A DNA stretch of 29,828 nt from SMWD01 sp051008895 (GCA_051008895.1 JBPCXI010000275.1:1-29828), one strand, 5' to 3'; counted from the stretch's first letter, positions 7,735 to 15,617 are shown. Numbers and translations are program-made. The notes: generated from the letters alone by a model not told the origin.

Positions 7735-8214
7735 ATGGCCGACAATGAATCACAAAACGGCGGCAACGGCAGCGGCGCTGACGCGCGCCGGTTCGCGCTC
7801 GACAAGCTGTATATAAAAGACCTGTCGTTCGAGGTCCCGGGCGCACCCGAGGTATTCGCAAACGACCAGGTGGACAGTCAGGTCAGCATGAACCTGAAAA
7901 ACTCGCATCGCGCCGTCGGCGACCACGCCTATGAAGTCGTGCTACACGTATCGCTACATGCCACCGTCGACGAACGGACGATGTTCATGCTCGAAATCGA
8001 TCAGGCCGGCATTTTCCTGATTGACGGCTACGATGAGCAGGAATTGAGGCAGCTGATCTCGTCGCATTGTCCGGCGACGTTGTTCCCGTATGCGCGAGAG
8101 GCAATCTCGTCGACGATCGGCCGCGGCGGATTCCCCGCGATCCTGTTACAGCCGATTAATTTTGACGCGGTGTACGCACAGGCTGAGGCCGGCGGGGAAC
8201 GGCTGGATGCCTGA
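7735..8214 (+). CDS. secB: Protein-export chaperone SecB
   Basis: This is a 159-residue protein with the SecB core: LDKLYIKDLSFEVPGAPEVF, VVLHVSLHATV, FLIDGYDEQEL and the helix LFPYAREAISSTIGRGGFP that ends LLQPINFDAVYAQ. SecB forms a tetramer that keeps preproteins unfolded and hands them to SecA. The first 20 residues are a low-complexity Asn/Gly/Ser tail of a kind seen in many SecB proteins. It sits between grxC and gpsA, 15 bases before the latter. The ATG at 7735 is the only one that fits. Confidence 0.97.
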   Translation: MADNESQNGGNGSGADARRFALDKLYIKDLSFEVPGAPEVFANDQVDSQVSMNLKNSHRAVGDHAYEVVLHVSLHATVDERTMFMLEIDQAGIFLIDGYDEQELRQLISSHCPATLFPYAREAISSTIGRGGFPAILLQPINFDAVYAQAEAGGERLDA

Positions 8215-8229
8215 CAAGGGGGACGCAGC

Positions 8230-9240
8230 ATGACGCTCAGGCAACCCGAATCGATCGCCGTTATCGGCGCCGGCTCCTGGGGCACCGCGCTCGCGATTCA
8301 GTTCGCCCGCGCGCAGCAATTCACCTCGTTATGGGGCCGCGCAGAGGACGAACCGGAACGGCTCGCTAGCGAACGACGCAATCAGCGTTACCTGCCCGAC
8401 GTCGATTTCCCCGACGAGTTGATGATCGAGGATGAACTCGAGAAGGCGATCCAGGGCAATCACGATCTGCTGATCGCGGTACCGAGTCACGCGCTGCGCA
8501 TCATGCTCGAGCAGGTCAAGCCGCACCTCGCGCCGGAGCAACGCATCGCGTGGGCGACGAAAGGTTTCGAACAGAAGACGGGGCTGCTACCGCACCAGGT
8601 CGCCGGCGACGTACTCGGCACCGACCGGCCGCTGGCCGTGTTGTCCGGCCCGACGTTCGCGCGCGAGGTCGGCATCGGGCTGCCGACGGCGATGACGGTC
8701 GCCGCCACCGATCCGGATTTCGCGGCGGAACTGGCGACGCGGATTTCGAACGAGCAGTTTCGCGCCTATACCTCCGATGACCTTGCGGGCGTCGAAGTCG
8801 GTGGCGCCGTCAAGAACGTCATCGCCATCGCGGCCGGAATCTCCGACGGGCTCGGTTACGGCGCGAATACGCGCGTCGCGCTGATCAGCCGGGGCCTGTT
8901 CGAGATGACTCGGCTCGGCGAGGCGCTGGGCGCGACGCAGACCACGTTCATGGGCTTGTCGGGCATGGGGGATCTGGTGCTGACCTGCACGGATGATCAG
9001 TCGCGGAATCGACGCATGGGGCTCAGCCTGGCGGCCGGGCGTGACGTCGACGAAGTCGCGCGCGAGATCGGGCAGGTCGTCGAAGGCGTCTATGCGGCGA
9101 ATGCGGTGCACGAAGTGGCGACGAAACTTGGCGTCGAGATGCCGATCTGCGAGCAGGTGCATATGATCCTGAACGAGGGGCTTGCACCAGAAGCGGCTGT
9201 CGGGAACTTGATGAGTCGCGAGATCGGGCCTGAAACGTAA
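8230..9240 (+). CDS. gpsA: Glycerol-3-phosphate dehydrogenase [NAD(P)+]
   Basis: This 336-residue enzyme reduces dihydroxyacetone phosphate to sn-glycerol 3-phosphate, the backbone for phospholipids. Visible signatures are the dinucleotide loop VIGAGSWGTALA near the N-terminus, the LSGPTFAREV segment, the catalytic lysine region EVGGAVKNVIAIAAG, GYGANTRVALISRG and GLSGMGDLVLTC. The length is normal. It is the last gene of the yibN-grxC-secB-gpsA run. Downstream come two large hairpins and the convergent trmL; in E. coli, gpsA is followed by cysE and then trmL, so cysE is missing here. Confidence 0.97.
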   Translation: MTLRQPESIAVIGAGSWGTALAIQFARAQQFTSLWGRAEDEPERLASERRNQRYLPDVDFPDELMIEDELEKAIQGNHDLLIAVPSHALRIMLEQVKPHLAPEQRIAWATKGFEQKTGLLPHQVAGDVLGTDRPLAVLSGPTFAREVGIGLPTAMTVAATDPDFAAELATRISNEQFRAYTSDDLAGVEVGGAVKNVIAIAAGISDGLGYGANTRVALISRGLFEMTRLGEALGATQTTFMGLSGMGDLVLTCTDDQSRNRRMGLSLAAGRDVDEVAREIGQVVEGVYAANAVHEVATKLGVEMPICEQVHMILNEGLAPEAAVGNLMSREIGPET

Positions 9241-9247
9241 CTGCGAC

Positions 9248-9367
9248 TCGCTGACAGAGGGCCTCAGGTGACGCCCGGTTTTTCCCGGGATACTTTTCCT
9301 CCGTTATCTGCGGAAAAGCATCCCGGGAAAAACCGGGCTGGACATCCCGCGGTCGGGCGGTCAGCGA
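9248..9367. repeat. Large REP-like hairpin, copy 1
   Basis: Two 27-base arms (9273-9299 and 9312-9338) pair with a single mismatch around a 12-base loop. Each arm has a GC-rich, T-run, GC-rich, T-run make-up (GCCCGGTTTTTCCCGGGA then CTTTTCC). An outer pair, TCGCTGAC at 9248-9255 and its complement at 9360-9367, closes a larger cruciform with an asymmetric inner loop. It begins eight bases after the gpsA stop. It is far longer than a normal rho-independent terminator, although it could serve as one for gpsA. Confidence 0.85.
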
Positions 9368-9425
9368 ATCACCGTTACGTTGCGACGATGGATTCGGATC
9401 GAAGCGGTGGGCGGACTGCGCGGGG

Positions 9426-9522
9426 CTGGCACGGCGGGTCGGGCTTTTTCCGGGGAAGCTTTTCCGGACAGGAGGTAGGAAAAGCTTCCCCGGAAAAAGC
9501 CTGGGATCACCCGCGGTGCCAG
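9426..9522. repeat. Large REP-like hairpin, copy 2
   Basis: Arms 9442-9465 and 9478-9501 (24 bases) pair perfectly around a 12-base loop. An outer pair, 9426-9439 with 9509-9522, matches at 13 of 14 positions. The arm pattern (GGCTTTTTCCGGGGAAGC, then TTTTCC) is related to copy 1, and the loop length is the same. It ends four bases before the trmL stop codon, so it can fold in transcripts from either side of this convergent gap. Confidence 0.85.
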
Positions 9523-9526
9523 TCAT

Positions 9527-9991
9527 TCATCGTAATTCTCCGAACTCAATCTGCCTCAATGCTTCGTAGAGGATCACGGCGGCGGCGTTCGACAGGTTGA
9601 GGCTGCGGCTGTCGCTTTGCATCGGGATGCGCAGGATTTGGTCTGGCGGCACGTCATCGAGTACGGACTGCGGCAAGCCGCGCGTCTCGGGACCGAGCAG
9701 CAGGGTGTCGCCCGACTCGAAGCGATGATCGCTGTACAATGTGCCGCCGCGCGTGGAACACGCGAGAATTCGAGTGGAGCCGAGCGCCGTAATGCAGGCG
9801 GGCAGGTTTTCGTGCACCGATACGTCGGCGAATTCGCGATAGTCGAGTCCGGCGCGGCGCAACTTGCGGTCGTCGAGTTCGAAGCCGAGTGGACCGACGA
9901 GGTGCAGGGCCGTCCCGGTGTTCGCGCACAGGCGTATGATATTGCCGGTGTTCGGCGGAATTTCGGGTTCAAACAGGATCAGGCGAAACAT
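9527..9991 (-). CDS. trmL: tRNA (cytidine/uridine-34-2'-O)-methyltransferase TrmL
   Basis: This is a 154-residue SPOUT-fold methyltransferase of the minimal TrmL type. It opens with LILFEPEIPPNTGNIIRLC and carries the knot motifs LLLGPETRGLP and MQSDSRSLNLSNAAAVILYEALRQ, which bind S-adenosylmethionine. TrmL methylates the 2'-OH of the wobble base in tRNA-Leu isoacceptors. It is a homodimer, and the length is that of E. coli TrmL (YibK). It belongs to the same syntenic group as gpsA but is on the opposite strand here. Its ATG begins on the same base pair (9991) as the divergent pyrD start. Confidence 0.95.
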   Translation of the reverse strand: MFRLILFEPEIPPNTGNIIRLCANTGTALHLVGPLGFELDDRKLRRAGLDYREFADVSVHENLPACITALGSTRILACSTRGGTLYSDHRFESGDTLLLGPETRGLPQSVLDDVPPDQILRIPMQSDSRSLNLSNAAAVILYEALRQIEFGELR

Positions 9992-10926
9992 TGGATAAGC
10001 GACGACTCTCGACGGACTACTGCGGCCTGAAGCTGGACTCCCCGATTGTACTGCTCTCCGGCTGCGTTGGGTTCGGCGAGGAGTACACGCGAGTCCAGGG
10101 GTTTTCGAATCGCGATGTCGGTGCGATCGTGCTCAAGGGCACGACGCTCGAGCCGCGGCTGGGCAATCCGGCGCACCGCATCTACGAAACGCCGATGGGC
10201 ATGCTGAACGCGATCGGCCTGCAGAACCCGGGCGTCGACGCGGTCGTCAACGACATCCTGCCGAAACTGGACTTTGACGAGACACGCTTCATCGCGAACG
10301 TCTGCGGTTCGACGATCGACGACTATGCCGAGGTCTGCAGGCGCTTTGACGACTCGCCGATCGACGCGGTCGAGATCAACATCTCCTGCCCGAACATCAA
10401 GGAAGGCGGCATCTCATTCGGCAACTACCCGGACTCGTCCGCCGAGGTCGTCGAAGCGTGCCGAAATGCGACGAGCAAGCCGATCATCACGAAGCTATCG
10501 CCGAACCAGACCGATATCCGCGAGAGTGCGCGGCGCTGCATAGAAGCCGGCAGCGACGGCCTCGCCGTGATCAACACGGTGACCGGCATGGCGATCGATG
10601 CCGAGACGCGCAAGCCGGTGATTGCGAACGTGCAGGCCGGGCTGTCCGGCCCCGCAATCAAGCCGATCGCGCTGCTCAAGGTCAAACAGGTGTACGAGGT
10701 GGCGAGCCGTCACGACATTCCGATCATTGGGCAGGGCGGTATCTGCAACGCGACCGACGCGCTGGAATTCATCATCGGCGGCGCCGCGACCGTCGGCGTG
10801 GGCACGAGCCTGTTCTACGAGCCGCTCGCCTGCAAGGACATCAACGCGGGTATTGACGAGTACCTGGAGCGGCACGACATCGACAACGTCGCCGATCTCG
10901 TTGGGACGCTCGACATCGCGAGTTGA
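9991..10926 (+). CDS. pyrD: Dihydroorotate dehydrogenase, class 1B type catalytic subunit
   Basis: This is a 311-residue TIM-barrel flavoprotein. The EINISCPNIKEGGISFG segment has the class 1 active-site cysteine (Cys133) in place of the serine of class 2 enzymes. ITKLSPNQTDI, INTVTGMAIDAETRKP and GLSGPAIKPIAL are all characteristic of class 1B (PyrDB), the form that normally pairs with the iron-sulfur/FAD subunit PyrK and uses NAD. FMN-phosphate contacts are in GQGGI and GVGTSL. No pyrK is visible in the window. The start is TTG 9991 with a weak AGG upstream; it is the only start giving the usual KRRLSTDYCGLKL opening. It would act in pyrimidine synthesis; class assignment is stronger than the partner question. 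Confidence 0.88.
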   Translation: MDKRRLSTDYCGLKLDSPIVLLSGCVGFGEEYTRVQGFSNRDVGAIVLKGTTLEPRLGNPAHRIYETPMGMLNAIGLQNPGVDAVVNDILPKLDFDETRFIANVCGSTIDDYAEVCRRFDDSPIDAVEINISCPNIKEGGISFGNYPDSSAEVVEACRNATSKPIITKLSPNQTDIRESARRCIEAGSDGLAVINTVTGMAIDAETRKPVIANVQAGLSGPAIKPIALLKVKQVYEVASRHDIPIIGQGGICNATDALEFIIGGAATVGVGTSLFYEPLACKDINAGIDEYLERHDIDNVADLVGTLDIAS

Positions 10927-10932
10927 CGCGCC

Positions 10933-11009
10933 TGGGGACACGCCTCGTTTTTCACGGACCTCGTCGGCCGATTGCCACCAACGTCATAGAAAAACGAGGC
11001 GTGTCCCCA
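10933..11009. repeat. 21-bp perfect inverted repeat, REP-like
   Basis: Arms 10933-10953 and 10989-11009 pair without a mismatch around a 35-base loop. The arm reads GGGGACACGCCTCGTTTTTC after a leading T. It lies between the convergent stops of pyrD and ntrC. GGGGACA...TTTTTC hairpins are a form I associate with REP elements mobilised by REP-associated tyrosine transposases in proteobacteria; whether this sequence is repeated elsewhere in the genome cannot be seen here. No transposase gene is present. Confidence 0.8.
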
Positions 11010-11023
11010 CCCTCACCACACCC

Positions 11024-12439
11024 TCACACGTCAAGTTCGAGTTCCTTGATCTTGCGCGTCAGCGTGTTGCGGCCCCACCCGAGCATGCGCGCCGCATCCT
11101 GACGGCGACCCTTCGCACGAGCCAGCGCGACCTTGATCAGGGCTTTCTCGAATTCCGGCAGCGCCGCTTCGAGCAGCGGCTCGTCGCGGTCGAGTTGTTG
11201 TTCGGCCCAGCGCGACAGGTCTACAACCCATTCGGACTTGCCGGCCGCAGCGGACTTCCCGCCGCCGATGTCGGGTGGGATGTCATCGACCCGGATCTCG
11301 GTACCCGGCGCCGTTACGGTCAGCCGCCGGCACGCGTTCACGAGCTGCCTGACATTGCCCGGCCAGTCGAACGCCTGCAGCAGCGCTTCCGCCTCCGGCG
11401 CCAGTTGCTTCGGTTCGATCTCGAGTTCGCGAGCGGCCTCGGCACAGTAATGCCGCAGCAGCAACGGTATGTCTGCCGCCCGGTGACGCAGTGGCGGCGT
11501 GCGAATCTCGATCACGTTGAGGCGGTGATACAGGTCCTCGCGAAATCGCCCGGACGCAACCGAGGCGACCAGATCCTGGTTCGTCGCCGCGATCACGCGC
11601 ACGTCAACATGAATCGCGGCCTGCCCGCCGACCCGATAAAACTCGCCTTCGGCCAGCACGCGCAGCAGGCGCGTTTGCAAGTCCGTTGACATGTCGCCGA
11701 TCTCGTCGAGAAACAGCGTGCCGCGGTCGGCCTGCTCGAAACGACCGATGCGGCGGCTGTCAGCGCCGGTGAACGCGCCGCGCTCGTGGCCGAACAGTTC
11801 CGATTCGAGTAACTCGGATGCAATGGCCGTCGTGTTCAGCGCGACGAACGGCTGATTCGCCCGCGGGCTGTGCTCGTGCAGCGCCCGCGCGACGAGTTCC
11901 TTGCCGGTGCCGGACTCACCGGTGATCAGCACGTTCATGCTCGACTTCGACAAGCGCCCGATCGTGCGAAAGACGTCCTGCATCGCCGCAGCCTGGCCAA
12001 TCATCGAAGCGATCGACGCAACCTTCGGTGGTTCTGCCTCGCGCGGCCGGTCGATCGTCGTGGCCGCACGATGCACGAGCGCCACCGCTTCGTCGACGTC
12101 GAACGGCTTGGGCAGATATTCGAATGCGCCACCCTGGTATGCGAGCACCGCGCTGTCGAGATCCGCGTGCGCCGTCATCACGATGATCGGCATTTCGAAA
12201 CCGCCGGACTCGAGCTTTTGCATCATCTCGAAACCGTCCATCCCGTGCATGCGGATATCGGTCATCAGGATATCGGGCTTGTCGCCACCCAGCGCATCGA
12301 GCACTTCCTGCGCGTTGTCGAAACTTCGCGTCGAAATGCGTTCGCCCAACAGCGCTTTTTCGAGCACCCAGCGCACGGACGCATCGTCGTCGACGATCCA
12401 GACAATCGGGTTAGCCGGGTCAGCCATTGCCATCGCCAT
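11024..12439 (-). CDS. ntrC: Nitrogen regulation response regulator NtrC (NR-I)
   Basis: The 471-residue protein has three parts. A receiver domain (about 10-125) carries acidic residues VDDD and the phosphoacceptor Asp61 in MTDIRMHGMDG. A sigma54-interacting AAA+ domain (about 145-375) shows Walker A GESGTGKE, GAFTGA and LFLDEIGDMS. A Fis-type helix-turn-helix lies at the C-terminus (GRRQDAARMLGWGRNTLTRKIKEL). Phosphorylated NtrC activates sigma54 promoters such as glnA under nitrogen limitation. The usual RMPG after the phosphoacceptor reads RMHG. The first ATG is used here; ATGs at 12433 and 12427 are equally possible and all overlap the end of ntrB. Confidence 0.96.
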   Translation of the reverse strand: MAMAMADPANPIVWIVDDDASVRWVLEKALLGERISTRSFDNAQEVLDALGGDKPDILMTDIRMHGMDGFEMMQKLESGGFEMPIIVMTAHADLDSAVLAYQGGAFEYLPKPFDVDEAVALVHRAATTIDRPREAEPPKVASIASMIGQAAAMQDVFRTIGRLSKSSMNVLITGESGTGKELVARALHEHSPRANQPFVALNTTAIASELLESELFGHERGAFTGADSRRIGRFEQADRGTLFLDEIGDMSTDLQTRLLRVLAEGEFYRVGGQAAIHVDVRVIAATNQDLVASVASGRFREDLYHRLNVIEIRTPPLRHRAADIPLLLRHYCAEAARELEIEPKQLAPEAEALLQAFDWPGNVRQLVNACRRLTVTAPGTEIRVDDIPPDIGGGKSAAAGKSEWVVDLSRWAEQQLDRDEPLLEAALPEFEKALIKVALARAKGRRQDAARMLGWGRNTLTRKIKELELDV

Positions 12440-13508
12440 TTCCGTTACCCTCCGTGCCCTGCTCCGTCGTCGAATGCAGCGGTAAGCGCACCATGAAAAC
12501 GGTGCGTCCCCCCCCGGATTCGAACTCGATCAGGCCGCCATGCCGGCGCACGATATCCTGCGCCAGCGGCAGTCCGAGACCGGTACCCTCATCACGCCCG
12601 GTGACCAGCGGATAAAAAATGGAGTCGGAAATTTCCGGCGCCACGCCCGGACCATCGTCCTCGATCTCGATACTTGCAATCAGGCGGTGGGGCAAGTCAC
12701 CGACGACGAAATTCATCAGCGCGCGTGTCCGAATCGTCAGTGTGCCCTCGTCACCCATCGCATTCATCGCATTCTGCGCGATATTCAGCAACGCCTGGAT
12801 CAACTGGTCGCGGTCGGCGGCGACGTCGGGCAGACTCGGATCGTAGTCGCGAACGAAGCGCACGCCGCCGGGCGCAGCGCTCTCGACCAGCAGCAACACG
12901 CGCTCCGTAACCTCGTGAACGTTGAGCAGCTCTATACTGGGCTTGCGCGTCGGGCCGAGCAGGCCTTCGGTCAGCGCGACGAGACGATCCGCTTCACCGA
13001 TGATGACTCGTGTGTATTCCTCGAGGTCCGGATTACCGAGCTGGCGTTCCAGCAGCTGCGCCGCGCCGCGCAACCCGCCGAGCGGATTGCGAATCTCGTG
13101 CGCGAGTTGACGGATTATCCCCTTGCTCGCGACACGCTGGTTGATCAATGTTTTCTCTCGATCGAACTGGCGCGACTGCGTCGCATCGACAAACTCGACA
13201 ATGACCCGGTCACTGCCGTCGCCGAGCGGTGATACCCGGCATGCGAGTTCGACAACCTGGTAGTCGCGTCTCGGTAAGGTCAGTGTGATGTCGCGACCGA
13301 ACGATCGCTGTTCGTCCGCGGCACGGGCGACGAGCGCCGAAAGCTTGTCGAGGTCTGGCGCGAGCGCCGCAAGCGTGTGCCCGCCCGCCTGGCCACGACT
13401 CAATCCGAACAACGCTTCCGCGCTCGGGTTCTGGGTGATGATGATTGCGTCGCGGTCAGTAATGACAACCGCGGTCGCGAGACTGTCGAGAATTGTGGCG
13501 GCCGCCAC
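12420..13508 (-). CDS. ntrB: Nitrogen regulation sensor histidine kinase NtrB (NR-II)
   Basis: The 362-residue cytoplasmic kinase has an N-terminal PAS domain (about 5-115: LATAVVITDRDAIIITQNPSAEALFG), the H-box QLAHEIRNPLGG with His137, and a HATPase domain with N-box LLNIAQNAMNAMG, G1 EDDGPGV and G2 GTGLGLPLAQ. It phosphorylates or dephosphorylates NtrC according to the PII signal. The start was set at GTG 13508, which gives the usual ILDSLATAVVI opening and follows the stop of the DUF4124 gene by 17 bases; the open frame extends far upstream but overlaps that gene. The end is a repetitive GNGNGDGNG tail arising where it overlaps the repeated ATGs of ntrC. Confidence 0.95.
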   Translation of the reverse strand: MAAATILDSLATAVVITDRDAIIITQNPSAEALFGLSRGQAGGHTLAALAPDLDKLSALVARAADEQRSFGRDITLTLPRRDYQVVELACRVSPLGDGSDRVIVEFVDATQSRQFDREKTLINQRVASKGIIRQLAHEIRNPLGGLRGAAQLLERQLGNPDLEEYTRVIIGEADRLVALTEGLLGPTRKPSIELLNVHEVTERVLLLVESAAPGGVRFVRDYDPSLPDVAADRDQLIQALLNIAQNAMNAMGDEGTLTIRTRALMNFVVGDLPHRLIASIEIEDDGPGVAPEISDSIFYPLVTGRDEGTGLGLPLAQDIVRRHGGLIEFESGGGRTVFMVRLPLHSTTEQGTEGNGNGDGNG

Positions 13509-13525
13509 GGCGGGCGATTTGTCGA

Positions 13526-14107
13526 CTAGCCCCCCGGCCCGCCCGGCAGCGGGGTCGGCACCGGCGCGTTGTTCGGATTCGTCGGACTCAGCACCGACTG
13601 CTGCTGCACCGTAAACTGCACCGCGTCCGTCGTCGCGACCGTAGCGCCGCCCCGGTCCCGAACCTCGGCGCGCAGAGAATGCGTTCCGCGCACGACGTCC
13701 TGCAGGCGCGCCCGCGTCCGCCCGCGCGGAACTCTCTGCACTTCCTGGCCGTCCATGATCAATACGACCTCGTGGCCCGATCGAATCCGGGGTCTCGATC
13801 GAATCGACACGTCTAGTTCGCCGCCGATATTCCAAAACACCTCTTCCTGCTGCGGGCTGATGATTTCGAAATCTTCATAGCCGGCCGCTTCTTCTTCTTC
13901 GTCACCGCCGTTCGATGCGGTACTGCGGGGCGAGCTGCGCGGCGGCGGCGCCGAAAAAGTCTGGGCGTCCGGAATGACGATCGTCTCGGCACCTTCCTGC
14001 GGTCGGTCCGAGAAATGCACGACGCCATCTTTGTCGACCCAACGATAGACTTCAGCGGCGGTGACAAAAGCGGGAAGCGTTGCGAGGAGGAAAACTAAAA
14101 TTCGCAT
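13526..14107 (-). CDS. DUF4124 domain periplasmic protein
   Basis: This 193-residue protein begins with a signal peptide (MRILVFLLATLPAFVTAA, cleavage after AA). The DUF4124 motif follows at once: EVYRWVDKDGVVHFSDRP. A low-complexity linker rich in Ser/Pro and Glu comes next (about 50-80), then a beta-rich C-terminal part with VVLIMDGQEVQRVPRGRTRARLQDVVRGTHSLRAEV, resembling an Ig-like strand sandwich, and a Pro/Gly-rich tail. DUF4124 genes often lie between glnA and ntrB in gammaproteobacteria, as here, but their function is unknown. ATG 14107 was chosen because the signal peptide begins there. Confidence 0.88.
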   Translation of the reverse strand: MRILVFLLATLPAFVTAAEVYRWVDKDGVVHFSDRPQEGAETIVIPDAQTFSAPPPRSSPRSTASNGGDEEEEAAGYEDFEIISPQQEEVFWNIGGELDVSIRSRPRIRSGHEVVLIMDGQEVQRVPRGRTRARLQDVVRGTHSLRAEVRDRGGATVATTDAVQFTVQQQSVLSPTNPNNAPVPTPLPGGPGG

Positions 14108-14146
14108 AGCTTCCCAAGCATAGCGCGCTTCGCCGAGCGGAATCCA

Positions 14147-14176
14147 GTGCGCCGCGCCGCTGCGGACGCGGCGCAC
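14147..14176 (-). terminator. Hairpin after glnA, possible terminator
   Basis: A perfect 10-bp stem (14147-14156 with 14167-14176, GTGCGCCGCG) with a 10-base loop lies 31 bases beyond the glnA stop in the direction of transcription. No T-run follows it, so it is either an inefficient or attenuating terminator or an RNA-stabilising stem between glnA and the DUF4124-ntrBC genes. Confidence 0.45.
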
Positions 14177-14207
14177 CGAACGATTATGTCGCCTGCCAGC
14201 CCCGCGG

Positions 14208-15617
14208 CTACAGGCTGTAGTACATCTCGAACTCGACCGGGTGCGTGCTCATGCGCAGTGCCAGCACCTCTTCGTTCTTCAGCTCCAGGTAACCGTCCAG
14301 CAGATCGTTGCTGAACACGTCGCCGGCGAGCAGGAACTCACGATCCGCATCCAGGGCTTCAAGCGCCTCGTCGAGCGTAAACGCGACGGTCCTCAGTTCC
14401 GCTTCTTCTTCCGGCGGCAAGTCATAAAGGTCCTTGTCCATCGCATCGCCCGGATGGATCTTGTTCTGCACCCCGTCGAGACCGGCCATCAGCATCGCGG
14501 TGAATGCGAAATACGGATTGGCGGTGCTATCCGGAAAACGCACCTCGATGCGTCGCGCTTTCGGATTCGCGATATACGGGATACGGATCGACGCCGATCG
14601 ATTCTTCGCCGAATACGCGAGCAAGCATGGCGCCTCAAAGCCAGGTACGAGCCGCTTGTAGCTGTTCGTGCTCGCGTTCGTGAACGCGTTCAGCGCCTTC
14701 GCGTGCTTCAGGATGCCGCCGATGTAGTACAGCGCGGTCTCGGACAGACCGCCGTACGCGTCGCCGGTGAAGATGTTGGTGCCGCCCTTTACCAACGACT
14801 GATGCACGTGCATGCCGTTACCGTTATCGCCGACCAGCGGCTTGGGCATGAACGTTGACGTCTTGCCGTAGGCGTGCGCGACGTTGTGCACAACGTATTT
14901 CAGGATCTGGACCTCGTCGGCCTTATTTACGAGCGAGTTGAACTGGACGCCGATTTCGCCCTGACCCGCGGTCGCCACCTCGTGGTGATGCACCTCGACG
15001 GTCAGGCCCATGTCCTCGAGCGCGAGGCACATCGACGCACGAATGTCGTGGGTCGAATCCACCGGCGGGACCGGGAAGTAACCACCCTTGACGCCCGGGC
15101 GATGGCCGATGTTCTTGTCCTCCATCTCGGTGCCGGTGTTCCATGAACCTTCCGACGAATCGACCTGGTAGTAGGTCGTATGCATGTCGTGGTTGTAGCG
15201 GACGTCATCGAAAATGAAGAACTCATTCTCGGGTCCGAAGTAGGCGTCGTCCGCGATACCTGTCGATTTCAGGTAATCGATCGCCCGCTTTGCTGTCGAC
15301 CGCGGGCAGCGATTGTAGGCCTGACCGGTTGCCGGTTCGACCACGTCGCAGCGAATGTTGACCGTCGCGTCGTCGGTGAAGATATCGAGCACCGCGCTAC
15401 CCGGATCCGGCATCAGGATCATGTCCGACTCATTGATGCCCTTCCAGCCCGCGATCGAGGAACCGTCGAACATCTTGCCTTCTTCGAAGAAGTCTGCGTC
15501 GATGACATGTGACGGCACCGACACGTGCTGCTCTTTGCCCTTGGTATCCGTGAAGCGCAAATCTACGAATTTCGCTTCCTTCTCTTTGATGAGGCTGAGT
15601 GCGTCAGCAACTGACAT
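14208..15617 (-). CDS. glnA: Glutamine synthetase, type I (GSI-beta)
   Basis: This is a 469-residue enzyme that joins ammonia and glutamate using ATP; it is dodecameric and cytoplasmic. Signatures visible are MFDGSSIAGWKGINESDM with the Asp51 latch region, GPENEFFIFD, the ATP-site KPLVGDNGNGMHVHQS, NRSASIRIPY, and the adenylylation loop KDLYDLPPEE with Tyr398, which marks the GSI-beta class controlled by GlnE. The length equals that of the E. coli enzyme. A clear GGAGGG ribosome site lies six bases before the ATG. The upstream region carries a sigma54 promoter and two NtrC sites, and ntrBC lie downstream on the same strand. Confidence 0.98.
   Translation of the reverse strand: MSVADALSLIKEKEAKFVDLRFTDTKGKEQHVSVPSHVIDADFFEEGKMFDGSSIAGWKGINESDMILMPDPGSAVLDIFTDDATVNIRCDVVEPATGQAYNRCPRSTAKRAIDYLKSTGIADDAYFGPENEFFIFDDVRYNHDMHTTYYQVDSSEGSWNTGTEMEDKNIGHRPGVKGGYFPVPPVDSTHDIRASMCLALEDMGLTVEVHHHEVATAGQGEIGVQFNSLVNKADEVQILKYVVHNVAHAYGKTSTFMPKPLVGDNGNGMHVHQSLVKGGTNIFTGDAYGGLSETALYYIGGILKHAKALNAFTNASTNSYKRLVPGFEAPCLLAYSAKNRSASIRIPYIANPKARRIEVRFPDSTANPYFAFTAMLMAGLDGVQNKIHPGDAMDKDLYDLPPEEEAELRTVAFTLDEALEALDADREFLLAGDVFSNDLLDGYLELKNEEVLALRMSTHPVEFEMYYSL

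Noticed and set aside
9268..9600. Plus-strand frame running through the two hairpins into trmL
   Set aside because: It is created by the inverted repeats, has no plausible protein composition and overlaps the convergent trmL.
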